Shown here piece after piece: positions 8,023-17,187 of a stretch of DNA of 64,000 nt. The notes below the pieces were generated by a model. The model did not search any database. It was given only the letters and a program-made list of their open reading frames with translations, and was not told the origin of the DNA. Every line of letters starts with the position of its first letter. Position 1 is the first letter of the stretch. Position numbers and translations under genes: made by a program. The stretch comes from Sedimentisphaerales bacterium (GTDB lineage Bacteria > Planctomycetota > Phycisphaerae > Sedimentisphaerales > SG8-4). The stretch is taken from NCBI GenBank assembly GCA_016928975.1, contig JAFGJR010000182.1, positions 10,463-74,462 on the forward strand, read 5' to 3'.

Positions 8023-11000
8023 ATGTCGAGGAGACGTCTGAACAAGAAGGTCGCCCTGATCGGCTCGACGATATTTCTACTGCTGTCGCTGGGGGCCGTG
8101 GCGGTCATTCTCAAGCTGAGCCGCAATCCGGCCCCGTTCATCGCCGATGGTGACGCCGCCAAGGCGGCCGCGGACTACGAATCCGCCCGGCGCAGCTATG
8201 GCAAAGCGCTCGGCCTGACGCGATCCCCGCAGGACAAGATCGATCTCTACTTCAAGCTGGCGGATGTCTTCACCCTGACGCAAGACTGGCGCAGCATCCT
8301 CGGCTGTTGGCAACAGATCGTCACCGCCGACCCCCAGAACCTGCGGGCGCGGGTCGGGCGGCTCAAATACGCCTACATTCTGGCGGACAGTCTCAGCGGA
8401 GTGGGCCAGAGCGCCAACGAATACTGGGCAGAGGTGCTCAAGCAGACGGCGGAGCTGATGGAGGTCGCCCGGAGCGCCGGTGCGCTGGATGAGCCGGTAG
8501 CGCAGTGGGAGCCGTCCTTCGGGGCGGCGGAGGAACCTCGCTGGGCTGGAGGCATTGCGCGACTGGGCCCACGTCTGCACTTCATTCAGGGTCGGGCGGC
8601 GCTGGAGATGGCGAGCCTTGGGTCCGGGACATCGCCCGATGATCTGCTGGAGCAGGCGCAGGGCAGTCTGGAGAAGTCGAGGGAAATGGACCCGAACAAT
8701 CCGGATGTCTACTACTACCTGGCGCAGGTGGTTCTGCGCAAGGGTGAGAGTGCGGCGTCGCGAGGGAATCTCGAACAGAGGCAGGTCGCCTCGAAGCGGG
8801 CCGAGGAGATCCTGTCGGAAGGGGTGAAGGCCACCGGCGGCGCGGCGCTGGCGTGCGTGAATCTCGTCACTCGCAAGTTCGCTGTGGCGCGGACCGCCGG
8901 TGTCGCGGCGGCGCGGACCCGGATGGAAGCCTTGCAGCCGGAGTACCAGAAGCTCACGGAGACGTTTCCCCAGAGCGCGAACGTGTTTGCCGCAACGGCG
9001 GAATTCCATTCCGTATACTCGGCGTACCTGGGGCCGGCCGTCGCGGCGGGAGCCTTGAATCGGGCCATCGAGGCCGTGGAGAAGGCCGGCACCCTCGACA
9101 GGGACAATGTCTTGTATGCGAGATTCGCCTCGCGACTGTGCTACCGCAAATACTCGCTCTTCGGCGACGAGCCGGCATTGCTCGAAGCGATCGAGACAGC
9201 CGAGCGAGCCATGAAGCTGCCGGATGCGCAGGATACGCCGGGGCCAAGGCAATATGCCAGACAAGCCGTACGACTGTCCCTGTGCTCGTTTCTTACGGGA
9301 CGATGCGTGGAGCGCATACTGACCCTCGACAGGTCGTCGCCGCAGCGAGCGGAGATGCTCGCCAAGGCCGAAGAAGCCGTGCACGAGATCGAGCAGATCC
9401 GTGGCAGCGGCCAGAACCCGCAGGTGGTGATGTGGCAGGGCATGCTCGATCTGGCCAAAGGCAACACCAGCAAGGCCATCCGGAATTTGTACGCTGCCTA
9501 TGAGCAGCTCAAGGCATCCGGTGCGCCGCAGGAAAGGGACCCCTTCCTTTCTTATACGCTTGCCAACATCTTCCAAGGGACGCCGGAGATCGGAGCGGTC
9601 ATCGAGTTCCTGGGTTCCGCCCTGGGCGCCGGGGCCGTGGAGATGAAGCCCAGCGTGCTCCTCGACTACGCCGAAGCGCTGCTCCAGGCGAAATCGTATG
9701 ATATGGTCTTGAATGCCGTCGGCGTTTTCGATGAGAGGTTCGGGGCCACGGACCGAAGCAAGGTCCTTCGTACCGGCGCCCTGATCGCCAAGGGACATAT
9801 CCCCGAGGCGGAGGAAGCGATCTCCCGGTTGAGCGCCCAGGATCCCAATACGCTTCGGCTCGGCATACACCTGGCACGGGCCAAGGCCGCACAGCTTCGC
9901 AATGCACTTCGCCAGGAGCGAACGGCCGACGGGCAGTCCGTCGAGGGCCTGACCACCGAGCTGCACAACTGCGAGCAGCAGCAGGTGGACCTCACGCTCC
10001 AGTTGCTCACGATTGCCCCGGCGGTGGTGGAAGAGCGGGATGTCACGCCGCTGTGCGAATCGCTCCTGGCGCAGAAGGAGATCGCCCAGGCCGGCCGGAT
10101 CGTGGATGCGTTTCTCAAGCGGTCCCCGCACAGCGTGGAGATGCTGTCATACAAGGGGCTGCTCGCGGAACCCGATCCGTCGAATTGTCCGGAGCCGAGG
10201 CGTCGGGAAATCCGGGAGCAGGCGATTCGCGGCATCGAGGACCCCGTGCGACGATCGATCGAGCTTGGCCTGTTCTACCAGCAACAGGAACAGTGGGATC
10301 GGGCGGCGGCACAGTGGCGCGACGTGCTCGACGCGACGACTGCCGGGACTGCCGACGCCGGGCCAGCCTATCTGCGTGCCAGGCAGCCGAGTCCGCGTCA
10401 CGAGGCGGCCAGCTATCTGTTCGATCTGGCGCGACGCCAGAGGAAATGGGCTCTTGCCGAGGAGATGGCGAAGATCGCCAAACAGGAAGACCTCGACGAT
10501 TGCGGCGGGTATCTCTTTGCCGCTCGCCTGGCGTTCGCCAGGGGCGAGAACAAGGATGCCCTGTCTGATCTGGGCGAGTGTCTGAAACAGCGGCCGATCT
10601 TCTCATACGGATACATGCTGCGAGGCAACGTCCAGACGGCACTGGGCAACCAGCTTGCCGCCATCGCGGATATCAAGAAGGCCGCCAGCCTCAATCCGAT
10701 CGACCCTCTGGTCGCCAAGGTCCTGGCGAACGCGCTGTACGTCCGCAACGCGCAGCTTGGCGACAAGGCGTCGTCGGAGCAGGAGCTTGAGGCGAAACAG
10801 GCGGTCGAGCAAGCCATCCAGCTCGAACCGCGGGATGTCAGTCTGCTGAGCGCCTATGCCGAGATGATCGGCAAGGACGACCCGATGAAGGCCCTCGCGC
10901 TGTACCAGACGATGCAGGTCAACGCGCCCAGCGTGACCACCGCGGTCATGCTTGGGCGGCTGGCGACGCAGGTCGCGTTGAAGGAGACGGACGCCGCGAA

Positions 11001-12954
11001 GAAGCAAACGCTTCTCGCTCTGGCGGAATCCGCGTTCGAACAGGCCAGGAAGATGGAGCCCGGCAGCCAGTTCATGCTCGAAAACTACGCTCAATACTAT
11101 CGCGCCAGAGGGGAAGACGAGAAGGCCTCGCAGTTGCTCGCCGAGTCCAGGGACAACCAGCTCCTGTGGCGTCACTACATCCGCGTCGGCCGATTCGAAG
11201 AGGCCAGAAAGCTCCTGTTGCGGATGTACGACGAGCCGGCCAGTCGCGTGGACGCGCTGAAAGGCCTGGTTCTGATCGCGGAGCAGACCGGGGAGAGAGA
11301 GGACACGAAGAAGTACTCGCAGGAGTTGCTGGCGCTGGAGGACAACCCGACCAACCGCGCCGGCCAAATCCGGGCTTATCTGGCGGTCGGGCTCGTCGAG
11401 GAGGCGCAGGTCGCGCTGACGAGCTTCAAAGCGAAATACCCGGACGAGCCTCGCATCGGCTTGATGGAGGCGCTGCTGGCCAAGCGGCGAGGGGACCTGG
11501 ACCGAGCCCTGGAGCTGGTGAATCGCAGCCTCCAGAGCGACCAGGAGAACGCCTCGGCGTGGCGGCTGCATGGCGAGATCGCCTTCTTGAAGGGCGATTA
11601 CGACCAGGCGGTGACGGACCTGAAGAAGAGCCGCTCGCTGGAGGATGACGTCGTGACGACGACGATGCTCGCCAGGGCATACCTGTGGGCGGGCAGGAGT
11701 GACGAGGCTATCGCCGAACTCAAAGGCATTCTCGACAAGCCCGGGACTCCGGGACAGGCAAGACAGTTGCTGGAGAGCATCTACCAGAGGCTCGGGCGCA
11801 ACGATGCGCTCAGACAACTGTACACCGACACACTGGCGCAGGACCCGGAGAACGTCGAGTGGCTCAGTCGAGCCGGGGCTTTTGCGATCAACCAGCGTGA
11901 GTACGCGCGAGCGGAGGAGCTGTATGAGAAGGCCTACAAACTCCAACAGCAGGTGGCGACGGATCAGTCGCCGGCTGAGGTGGTGCGCAGGCCGCGGTTC
12001 ACCGCTGCGCTGGACGGATACCTGCTCTCGCTGATCCTCGGGGCCGGCGAGCCCGGCGCTGCGTGGCATCCGGAGAAGCTCAGCCAGGCCCTGGACGAGG
12101 GCGGAAAATACGTTGACACGCCGTACGGTGCCGCTGCCCTGTGTCGCATGGCGGAGGCCGAGAAGAAACTCGGCGATGTGGAGGCCACTCGCGACTACTG
12201 CCAGAAGGCCGTGGACAGGGCGTGGACCGACGAGCAGATGGCGGTGGAGGTCCTCCTGCGCGTGTATCTTCTCCTGGGCGGTGACGAGGTCTCGAAATAC
12301 TGCAACGAAAGGCTGCGGACGAACCCGGACTCGCTGCCCGCCAACTACACGATGTTCCATCTCGCCAAGCTCAAGGAGGACTACGACGGGGCTGTGGACT
12401 ACATCGATACGTGCATCGCGTTGTGCCCGCCGGACGCCGAGCGGCGCGCCGAGTACATGGCCCAGAGAGCCCAGATCCTTGTGGTTGCTCACGAGAAAAC
12501 TTCCGATAATAAGTATCTGGAAAAGGCTATCGGTGCCTATGAAAGTCTCCTGGAGAAAACGCCGAAGAACAGTAACGACGTTGTATTGAACAATCTGGCG
12601 TATATGCTGGCTTGCAGCAATCAGAGGCTCGCCGACGCGCTGCAATACGTGAAAGAGGCCTTGCAGCAGAAGCCGGATGAGGCCAGTTACCTGGATACCT
12701 ACGCCTACGTATTGCATAAGAACGGCAGGAACGACGAGGCGATCCGGTCTCTGACGGCGGCGATCCGGCAGTACGAGACGCGAGGGGCTGTCCCGCCCGA
12801 CGTGTACGAGCATCTGGGCATGGTGTACGAGGCGGTGGGCGATGGCGTCAAGGCGTTGGCCGCGTATCGCCGGGCCCTGGAGGTGGGGACGGGCACGATG
12901 CCCAGGCTGATGAAGGATCGGATCGACGCCGCTGTCGGGCGGCTGACGCAATGA
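8023..12954 (+). CDS. Giant TPR-repeat membrane-anchored protein of the exopolysaccharide locus
   Basis: The 1643-residue protein has one N-terminal transmembrane anchor (residues about 12-35, IFLLLSLGAVAVILKL); almost all of the rest is helical tetratricopeptide repeats. Recognisable units include DAAKAAADYESARRSYGKAL near the N-terminus, NPDVYYYLAQVVLRKGE, and NNLAYMLACSNQRLADAL to DTYAYVLHKNGRNDEAI near the C-terminus. TPR proteins of this size occur next to exosortase/EPS genes (PrsT-like) and are thought to scaffold the export complex in the periplasm. ATG at 8023 is chosen because AAAGGGA lies just upstream and it opens MSRRRLNKK before the anchor; it starts 11 bases after the EpsI stop. 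The length is exceptional for the PrsT type. Confidence 0.85.
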   Translation: MSRRRLNKKVALIGSTIFLLLSLGAVAVILKLSRNPAPFIADGDAAKAAADYESARRSYGKALGLTRSPQDKIDLYFKLADVFTLTQDWRSILGCWQQIVTADPQNLRARVGRLKYAYILADSLSGVGQSANEYWAEVLKQTAELMEVARSAGALDEPVAQWEPSFGAAEEPRWAGGIARLGPRLHFIQGRAALEMASLGSGTSPDDLLEQAQGSLEKSREMDPNNPDVYYYLAQVVLRKGESAASRGNLEQRQVASKRAEEILSEGVKATGGAALACVNLVTRKFAVARTAGVAAARTRMEALQPEYQKLTETFPQSANVFAATAEFHSVYSAYLGPAVAAGALNRAIEAVEKAGTLDRDNVLYARFASRLCYRKYSLFGDEPALLEAIETAERAMKLPDAQDTPGPRQYARQAVRLSLCSFLTGRCVERILTLDRSSPQRAEMLAKAEEAVHEIEQIRGSGQNPQVVMWQGMLDLAKGNTSKAIRNLYAAYEQLKASGAPQERDPFLSYTLANIFQGTPEIGAVIEFLGSALGAGAVEMKPSVLLDYAEALLQAKSYDMVLNAVGVFDERFGATDRSKVLRTGALIAKGHIPEAEEAISRLSAQDPNTLRLGIHLARAKAAQLRNALRQERTADGQSVEGLTTELHNCEQQQVDLTLQLLTIAPAVVEERDVTPLCESLLAQKEIAQAGRIVDAFLKRSPHSVEMLSYKGLLAEPDPSNCPEPRRREIREQAIRGIEDPVRRSIELGLFYQQQEQWDRAAAQWRDVLDATTAGTADAGPAYLRARQPSPRHEAASYLFDLARRQRKWALAEEMAKIAKQEDLDDCGGYLFAARLAFARGENKDALSDLGECLKQRPIFSYGYMLRGNVQTALGNQLAAIADIKKAASLNPIDPLVAKVLANALYVRNAQLGDKASSEQELEAKQAVEQAIQLEPRDVSLLSAYAEMIGKDDPMKALALYQTMQVNAPSVTTAVMLGRLATQVALKETDAAKKQTLLALAESAFEQARKMEPGSQFMLENYAQYYRARGEDEKASQLLAESRDNQLLWRHYIRVGRFEEARKLLLRMYDEPASRVDALKGLVLIAEQTGEREDTKKYSQELLALEDNPTNRAGQIRAYLAVGLVEEAQVALTSFKAKYPDEPRIGLMEALLAKRRGDLDRALELVNRSLQSDQENASAWRLHGEIAFLKGDYDQAVTDLKKSRSLEDDVVTTTMLARAYLWAGRSDEAIAELKGILDKPGTPGQARQLLESIYQRLGRNDALRQLYTDTLAQDPENVEWLSRAGAFAINQREYARAEELYEKAYKLQQQVATDQSPAEVVRRPRFTAALDGYLLSLILGAGEPGAAWHPEKLSQALDEGGKYVDTPYGAAALCRMAEAEKKLGDVEATRDYCQKAVDRAWTDEQMAVEVLLRVYLLLGGDEVSKYCNERLRTNPDSLPANYTMFHLAKLKEDYDGAVDYIDTCIALCPPDAERRAEYMAQRAQILVVAHEKTSDNKYLEKAIGAYESLLEKTPKNSNDVVLNNLAYMLACSNQRLADALQYVKEALQQKPDEASYLDTYAYVLHKNGRNDEAIRSLTAAIRQYETRGAVPPDVYEHLGMVYEAVGDGVKALAAYRRALEVGTGTMPRLMKDRIDAAVGRLTQ

Positions 12955-13031
12955 CACGGTGGTGAGCGGTTTGTCAAGCAGTGCATCCTCGGACTGCCGG
13001 ATCGGTCTGCGGATGTTGATCGGAGAACAAC

Positions 13032-15263
13032 ATGATGGGCCGAAATCCAGGGGCTGCCGGCAAGGCGTCGAGACCCTCCGGAGCGAGGAAGGCGTCCGCC
13101 GCTTCCTTGACGCCGAGGGAAGTCCTGGGTATGCTGCGCCGCCACGTGTGGCTGGTGTTCTTCATGACCATCCTCGGTGGTGCGGCCGGCACGGGAGGGT
13201 GGTACCTGATCCGCCGTTACTTGCCTCTGTACAAGGCGGAGACCGTCATCAAAGTCCTGCCGCCCATCACGACCGACCCAATGGAAATCGTCGCCTCCCA
13301 GGTTCAGCAGGACATCCAGTACGGGCACCGCGTCTCTCTTGCCAACCTGATGAAGATGCAGAGCAGTCTGCAAGAGCTGATTCGGATCAGCGACAAGGTG
13401 CGCGCCACGAAGTGGTTCCGGCGGACGGTGCATGGGGATTCCAGGGACGCCGTGAAGGCTCTCGAGAAGCACTTGAACGCCTATCCTCAACGCGAGGCGG
13501 AGCACATCACCGTGTCGATGACGTGCGGCAACCCCACGGAGGCTGCCTTGATCGTCAACGAGATGGCCCGTCTGTTCGTCAGCCAGCACACGGACACCGA
13601 GAAGGCGGACGTCGGCCAGAAGCTCACCGAGCTGACGGAACGCCAGAACATCGTGCAGCGGGAGATGGAGGACAGCGAGCGGGCCATGCAGCAGGTCCGC
13701 GAGAAGACCGGCATCTCCGACCTGGAGAGACCGGCGGGTCGCTACTTCCAGCATACGATCACGCTTCGCCTGAACGACCTGGAGCTACAGGAAAGCGAGA
13801 TGAGCCTGGCGATCAAGCAGCTTCAGGCCGACATCGGGAACCTTCGGCAACTGGCGGAAGGCCCGATCACCGAGCAGATCGAGCATGCCATCGAGCAGGA
13901 CCCTGTGATGGTCTCGTTGGCCCAGCAGATCGCTCTGTACCAGGCGCAACTGTCCGGCCGACTCACGAAATTCGGCGAGAACCATCGGATCGTGCGCCAG
14001 ACGCAGGAGCTGATCGACAAGATCGAGGCGGAGAGGACGCAGCGCAAGATGCTCATCGCCGAGCAGACCCGGCGGGCCAATCTCTTGAATGCCCGCGACA
14101 TGCTGCACGTGCTGGAGGAACGGTTGGCCGAGCTTCAGCGCCTGCGCGGTGAGGCGCAGCAGAAGCAGAATACTCTGGACAGCGCGCGGTCGGAGTACGA
14201 GCAGGCGATGAAGAAACGCGACGAGCGAGCGGAGATGCTCAACCAGATCAAGGCGCAGATCGAGAAGTACCGGATCATGCTGGACGATCCGGCCACGCCG
14301 AAAGTGCAGCTCATCGGCCCGGCTCCCGATCCGCTGGAGATGGTGATCTCGCGTCACATCCTGCTGTGGATTCCGGGCGGCACGATGCTCGGGCTGGTCC
14401 TGGGCCTGGCGTTCGCCTTCCTGATCGAGATGCTCAACGACCTGGTGCGCACCTCGAGTGATGTGCGTCGAGCCCTGGGCATTCCTCTGCTGGCCGTGAT
14501 TCCGCATGCGAACGAGGACCGGGCCGTGGATGACGTGGACCTGTGCCACGTCGTGGAGGCCGCGCCGTACTCTTTTCTGGGCGAAGCATATCGTAAATGC
14601 CGGACCAATCTGGAACTCTCGAGCGAGGCGCCGTTGAAGACGCTCCTTGTCGCCAGCGGCAGCGCCGGGGACGGACGGACCTCGGTCGCGTGCAACCTTG
14701 CCGCCGCGTTTGTGGCCAAGTTCGAGAAGGTGTTGTTGATCGACGGAAATCTGCGGCAGCCGAGTCTGCATCTGGCCTATCCGCTGGGCAGCTCGGACGA
14801 CGACGCCCGCCGGGACCGGCCCGGACTGACAAGCATCCTGAAGGGCGAATGTGACTATCACGAGGCGATCCAGTCGGGCGGCGCGGACGGCCTGGACCTG
14901 ATCTATGCAGGCCCGCCCACCGCCAATCCCGCTGAGCTGCTGGCGAGCCAGCGGATGAAAGAGCTGCTCGAAAGCGTCGTTCCCAGCTACGATCGCGTCA
15001 TCATTGACAGCCCGCCGGTGCTTCTGGTCAGCGACGTGAAGATTCTCGCCAAGCTGGTCAGTGCGACGCTCATCGTGTTCAACGCCGCCGTCACCCGGCG
15101 GGGGGCGGCCGAGCGAACGATCTGCGAATTGCAGGACGTGGGCGCCAACGTGGTCGGGTGTGTGCTGTTTGGGGCCGAGGCCATCAAGGGCGGCTACTTC
15201 CGCCAGCAGTTCAAGGCCTACCGCCGCTACCTCAAAGCCCAGTTGGCCGCCAGCCCCACGTGA
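13032..15263 (+). CDS. Wzc/GumC-like chain-length determinant with C-terminal BY-kinase-like domain, degenerate nucleotide site
   Basis: The 743-residue protein has a Wzz-like N-terminal region with a membrane helix around residues 42-62 and a long periplasmic coiled coil (about 150-440). A second helix (about 450-475, HILLWIPGGTMLGLVLGLAF) precedes a cytoplasmic P-loop domain (about 525-720). In active bacterial tyrosine kinases the Walker A lysine and two A' aspartates bind ATP. Here the Walker A reads GSAGDGRTS (Lys replaced by Arg) and the A' motif reads LLIDGNLRQP (second Asp replaced by Asn). Walker B (VIIDSPPVLLVSD) is intact. The C-terminus lacks the usual tyrosine cluster. It probably controls polymer length and export with the Wza-like protein, but kinase activity is doubtful. 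GGAGA precedes the start at five bases. Confidence 0.85.
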   Translation: MMGRNPGAAGKASRPSGARKASAASLTPREVLGMLRRHVWLVFFMTILGGAAGTGGWYLIRRYLPLYKAETVIKVLPPITTDPMEIVASQVQQDIQYGHRVSLANLMKMQSSLQELIRISDKVRATKWFRRTVHGDSRDAVKALEKHLNAYPQREAEHITVSMTCGNPTEAALIVNEMARLFVSQHTDTEKADVGQKLTELTERQNIVQREMEDSERAMQQVREKTGISDLERPAGRYFQHTITLRLNDLELQESEMSLAIKQLQADIGNLRQLAEGPITEQIEHAIEQDPVMVSLAQQIALYQAQLSGRLTKFGENHRIVRQTQELIDKIEAERTQRKMLIAEQTRRANLLNARDMLHVLEERLAELQRLRGEAQQKQNTLDSARSEYEQAMKKRDERAEMLNQIKAQIEKYRIMLDDPATPKVQLIGPAPDPLEMVISRHILLWIPGGTMLGLVLGLAFAFLIEMLNDLVRTSSDVRRALGIPLLAVIPHANEDRAVDDVDLCHVVEAAPYSFLGEAYRKCRTNLELSSEAPLKTLLVASGSAGDGRTSVACNLAAAFVAKFEKVLLIDGNLRQPSLHLAYPLGSSDDDARRDRPGLTSILKGECDYHEAIQSGGADGLDLIYAGPPTANPAELLASQRMKELLESVVPSYDRVIIDSPPVLLVSDVKILAKLVSATLIVFNAAVTRRGAAERTICELQDVGANVVGCVLFGAEAIKGGYFRQQFKAYRRYLKAQLAASPT

Positions 15264-15292
15264 GCCGTGAGCCACAATGGGCAAGATAGGGC

Positions 15293-15322
15293 TTGACATG
15301 TGCGCCGCCAGGCGACTATACA
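15293..15322 (+). promoter_or_regulatory. Sigma70-type promoter of the MNT/HEPN pair
   Basis: TTGACA at 15293-15298 and TATACA at 15317-15322 are separated by 18 bases. The expected transcription start falls at about 15329, at or next to the ATG at 15330, so the message may be leaderless; no ribosome-binding site is visible before that ATG. Confidence 0.6.
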
Positions 15323-15329
15323 AGCCACG

Positions 15330-15674
15330 ATGAGGTCGATCGATAGCATTTTGATGGCACCGGAGCAACGTAAGGCTTTGGAGGAGATCAAGCAGAGGTT
15401 GCTTGAGAAGCCCGAAGTGAAAGCCATTGTGCTCTATGGTTCCTACGCACGCGGCCTGGGAGATGACGAGTCGGACGTGGATCTGTTGGTCGTGACGAAT
15501 CGACCCCTGACCCGCTGTGAGCGTCACGAGATCACGGATGCCGTCTTTGAAGTGAATCTTCGCCACGACACCAATTTCAGCACGTTGGTCGTCGATCAGG
15601 AATCGTGGGAGGGAGGCATCATTTCCGTCTTGCCTATACGCGATGAGATCATTCGGGATGGTATCCAAATATGA
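15330..15674 (+). CDS. MNT-type nucleotidyltransferase, probable antitoxin of a MNT/HEPN module
   Basis: The 114-residue protein is a minimal nucleotidyltransferase with the intact signature YGSYARG ... DVDLLVV (GSxxxG and DxD metal ligands). In MNT/HEPN toxin-antitoxin modules the MNT protein neutralises its HEPN partner, in characterised cases by AMPylating it. The gene overlaps the HEPN gene by four bases (ATGA), which supports joint function. The start is chosen at ATG 15330, close behind a strong promoter; ATG 15354 is an alternative. The pair interrupts the exopolysaccharide operon between the Wzc-like gene and the epimerase gene. Confidence 0.85.
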   Translation: MRSIDSILMAPEQRKALEEIKQRLLEKPEVKAIVLYGSYARGLGDDESDVDLLVVTNRPLTRCERHEITDAVFEVNLRHDTNFSTLVVDQESWEGGIISVLPIRDEIIRDGIQI

Positions 15675-16084
15675 CCGCCAAGGAAGCACGGTCGGACATC
15701 GTTCGATATTGGTGGTCCAAGGCCAGGGATAGTCTGGCTTCCGCCCGGCGCGAGTTCGAGGCCGGCTCGTACGCTTTTGCCGTGAATCGACTCTATTATG
15801 TTGCCTTTTATGGAGCCTGTGCGGCGTTGCTCGAGCGACAGCAGTCATTCCGCAAGCACTCTGGCGTTCGCGCCGCCTTTCACCGGCAATTCATCAAGAC
15901 CGGCGTGCTGGACGTGAAGTGGGGCCGGCTATACGATCGTCTGTTTGAAGATCGCCAGGAGGGGGACTATGTTGTATTCATCTCCTTTGAGCCGGAGTAT
16001 GTCCAGCTCCAATTGGAGCAGTGCACGCAGTTCTTGGAGGAACCGCGTATGGTTCCGTCTTCTTTGGATGAAGCCCGGGGGTAG
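15671..16084 (+). CDS. HEPN-domain protein (UPF0332-like), probable toxin partner of the MNT protein
   Basis: This helical protein of 137 residues has the UPF0332/HEPN hallmarks NRLYYVAFYGACAALL, KHSGVRAAFHRQF and LFEDRQEGDYV. HEPN toxins are usually ribonucleases with an RX4-6H motif. That canonical motif is not clearly present here, as in many UPF0332 members, so nuclease activity is uncertain. Translation is coupled to the MNT gene by overlapping stop and start. Its 3' end also provides the ribosome-binding region (GGGGG at 16077) for the epimerase gene six bases downstream, so the pair is physically merged into the polysaccharide operon. Confidence 0.8.
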   Translation: MTAKEARSDIVRYWWSKARDSLASARREFEAGSYAFAVNRLYYVAFYGACAALLERQQSFRKHSGVRAAFHRQFIKTGVLDVKWGRLYDRLFEDRQEGDYVVFISFEPEYVQLQLEQCTQFLEEPRMVPSSLDEARG

Positions 16085-16089
16085 AACGG

Positions 16090-17028
16090 ATGGAAAAGTA
16101 TCTGGTGACCGGCGGGGCCGGGTTCATTGGCTCCAACATCTGCATGCGGCTTGTCAAAGAGGGTTGTTTTGTCCGGGTGGTGGACAACCTGCTGACGGGC
16201 AAGCGGAGCAACCTCTCGCCGATCCTGGACAAGATCGAGTTCGTCGAGGCGGACATGGGCGAGCCGGAGGTGGCCCGGCAGGTCTGTAAGGGGATCGACG
16301 TGGTCCTGCACGAGGGAGCGCTGCCGTCGGTGCCGCGAAGCGTGGACGATCCGGCGCTGACGCACCGGCACTGCGTGGACGCCACGTTCACGATGTTGAT
16401 GGCGGCCCGGGATGCCCACGTGAAGCGGTTCGTGTATGCCGCCAGTTCGTCCGCGTACGGTGACACGCCGACGCTGCCGAAGGTGGAGACGATGCAGCCC
16501 AGTCCGCTGTCACCCTACGCCGTGGGAAAGCTTGTTGGGGAGTACTACTGCTCGGTCTTTTCGAGTGTCTTCGGCCTCCAGACGATTTCACTTCGCTACT
16601 TCAACGTGTTCGGGCCGCAGCAGGACCCTGCCAGCCAATACGCCGCCGCGATCCCGGCCTTTGTGACCGCCATCCTGAAAGACCGCCCGCCCACAGTCTA
16701 TGGTGACGGCGAGCAGAGCCGCGACTTCACCTACATCGACAACGTCGTCGAAGCCAATCTCCTGGCCGCACGTGCAAACGAAACGCACGGCGAGGTCGTC
16801 AATGTCGCCTGTGGCGAGGCGGTGACGGTCAATGCGATCATCCATACGATCAACGATCTGCTCGGCAAGAACGTTCCCCCGGTCTACGCCCCCTCGCGAC
16901 CCGGCGACGTCAAGCACTCCCTCGCCGACATCACCGCCGCACAGAAGCTGATCGGCTTCCAGCCCGTCGTCCTCTTCCGCGAGGGACTCGAAAAGTCCAT
17001 CGACTGGTACCGTAACAACCTTGGCTGA
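16090..17028 (+). CDS. NAD-dependent sugar-nucleotide epimerase/dehydratase (GalE/WbpP-like)
   Basis: The 312-residue short-chain dehydrogenase has the NAD-binding TGGAGFIGS at residues 7-15 and the catalytic SSSAYG plus YAVGK (Tyr-x3-Lys). LRYFNVFGPQQDPASQYAAAIPAF is split over the substrate-binding loop, and YGDGEQSRDFTYIDNVV follows. This profile is that of UDP-hexose or UDP-N-acetylhexosamine 4-epimerases. It would supply activated sugars to the exopolysaccharide machinery encoded upstream. It begins five bases after the HEPN stop codon. Confidence 0.88.
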   Translation: MEKYLVTGGAGFIGSNICMRLVKEGCFVRVVDNLLTGKRSNLSPILDKIEFVEADMGEPEVARQVCKGIDVVLHEGALPSVPRSVDDPALTHRHCVDATFTMLMAARDAHVKRFVYAASSSAYGDTPTLPKVETMQPSPLSPYAVGKLVGEYYCSVFSSVFGLQTISLRYFNVFGPQQDPASQYAAAIPAFVTAILKDRPPTVYGDGEQSRDFTYIDNVVEANLLAARANETHGEVVNVACGEAVTVNAIIHTINDLLGKNVPPVYAPSRPGDVKHSLADITAAQKLIGFQPVVLFREGLEKSIDWYRNNLG

Positions 17029-17187
17029 CATCACCCGCGGGTCCCTGTGGACAGCGGGTGTCCACGCCTCGATTCCACCGGGGTACATTGAGGATTGACT
17101 AATCGACATGGCAAGCGCATGCTATTTGCCAATGACGGTTCCTTCGGGCAGTCATTGTAGTTTCCAGCAGGATATCGAGGTCGGATT

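Noticed and set aside
8077..10131. 684-codon minus-strand frame inside the TPR gene
   Set aside because: It is arginine/leucine-rich antisense sequence with no motif, whereas the plus strand has continuous TPR units.
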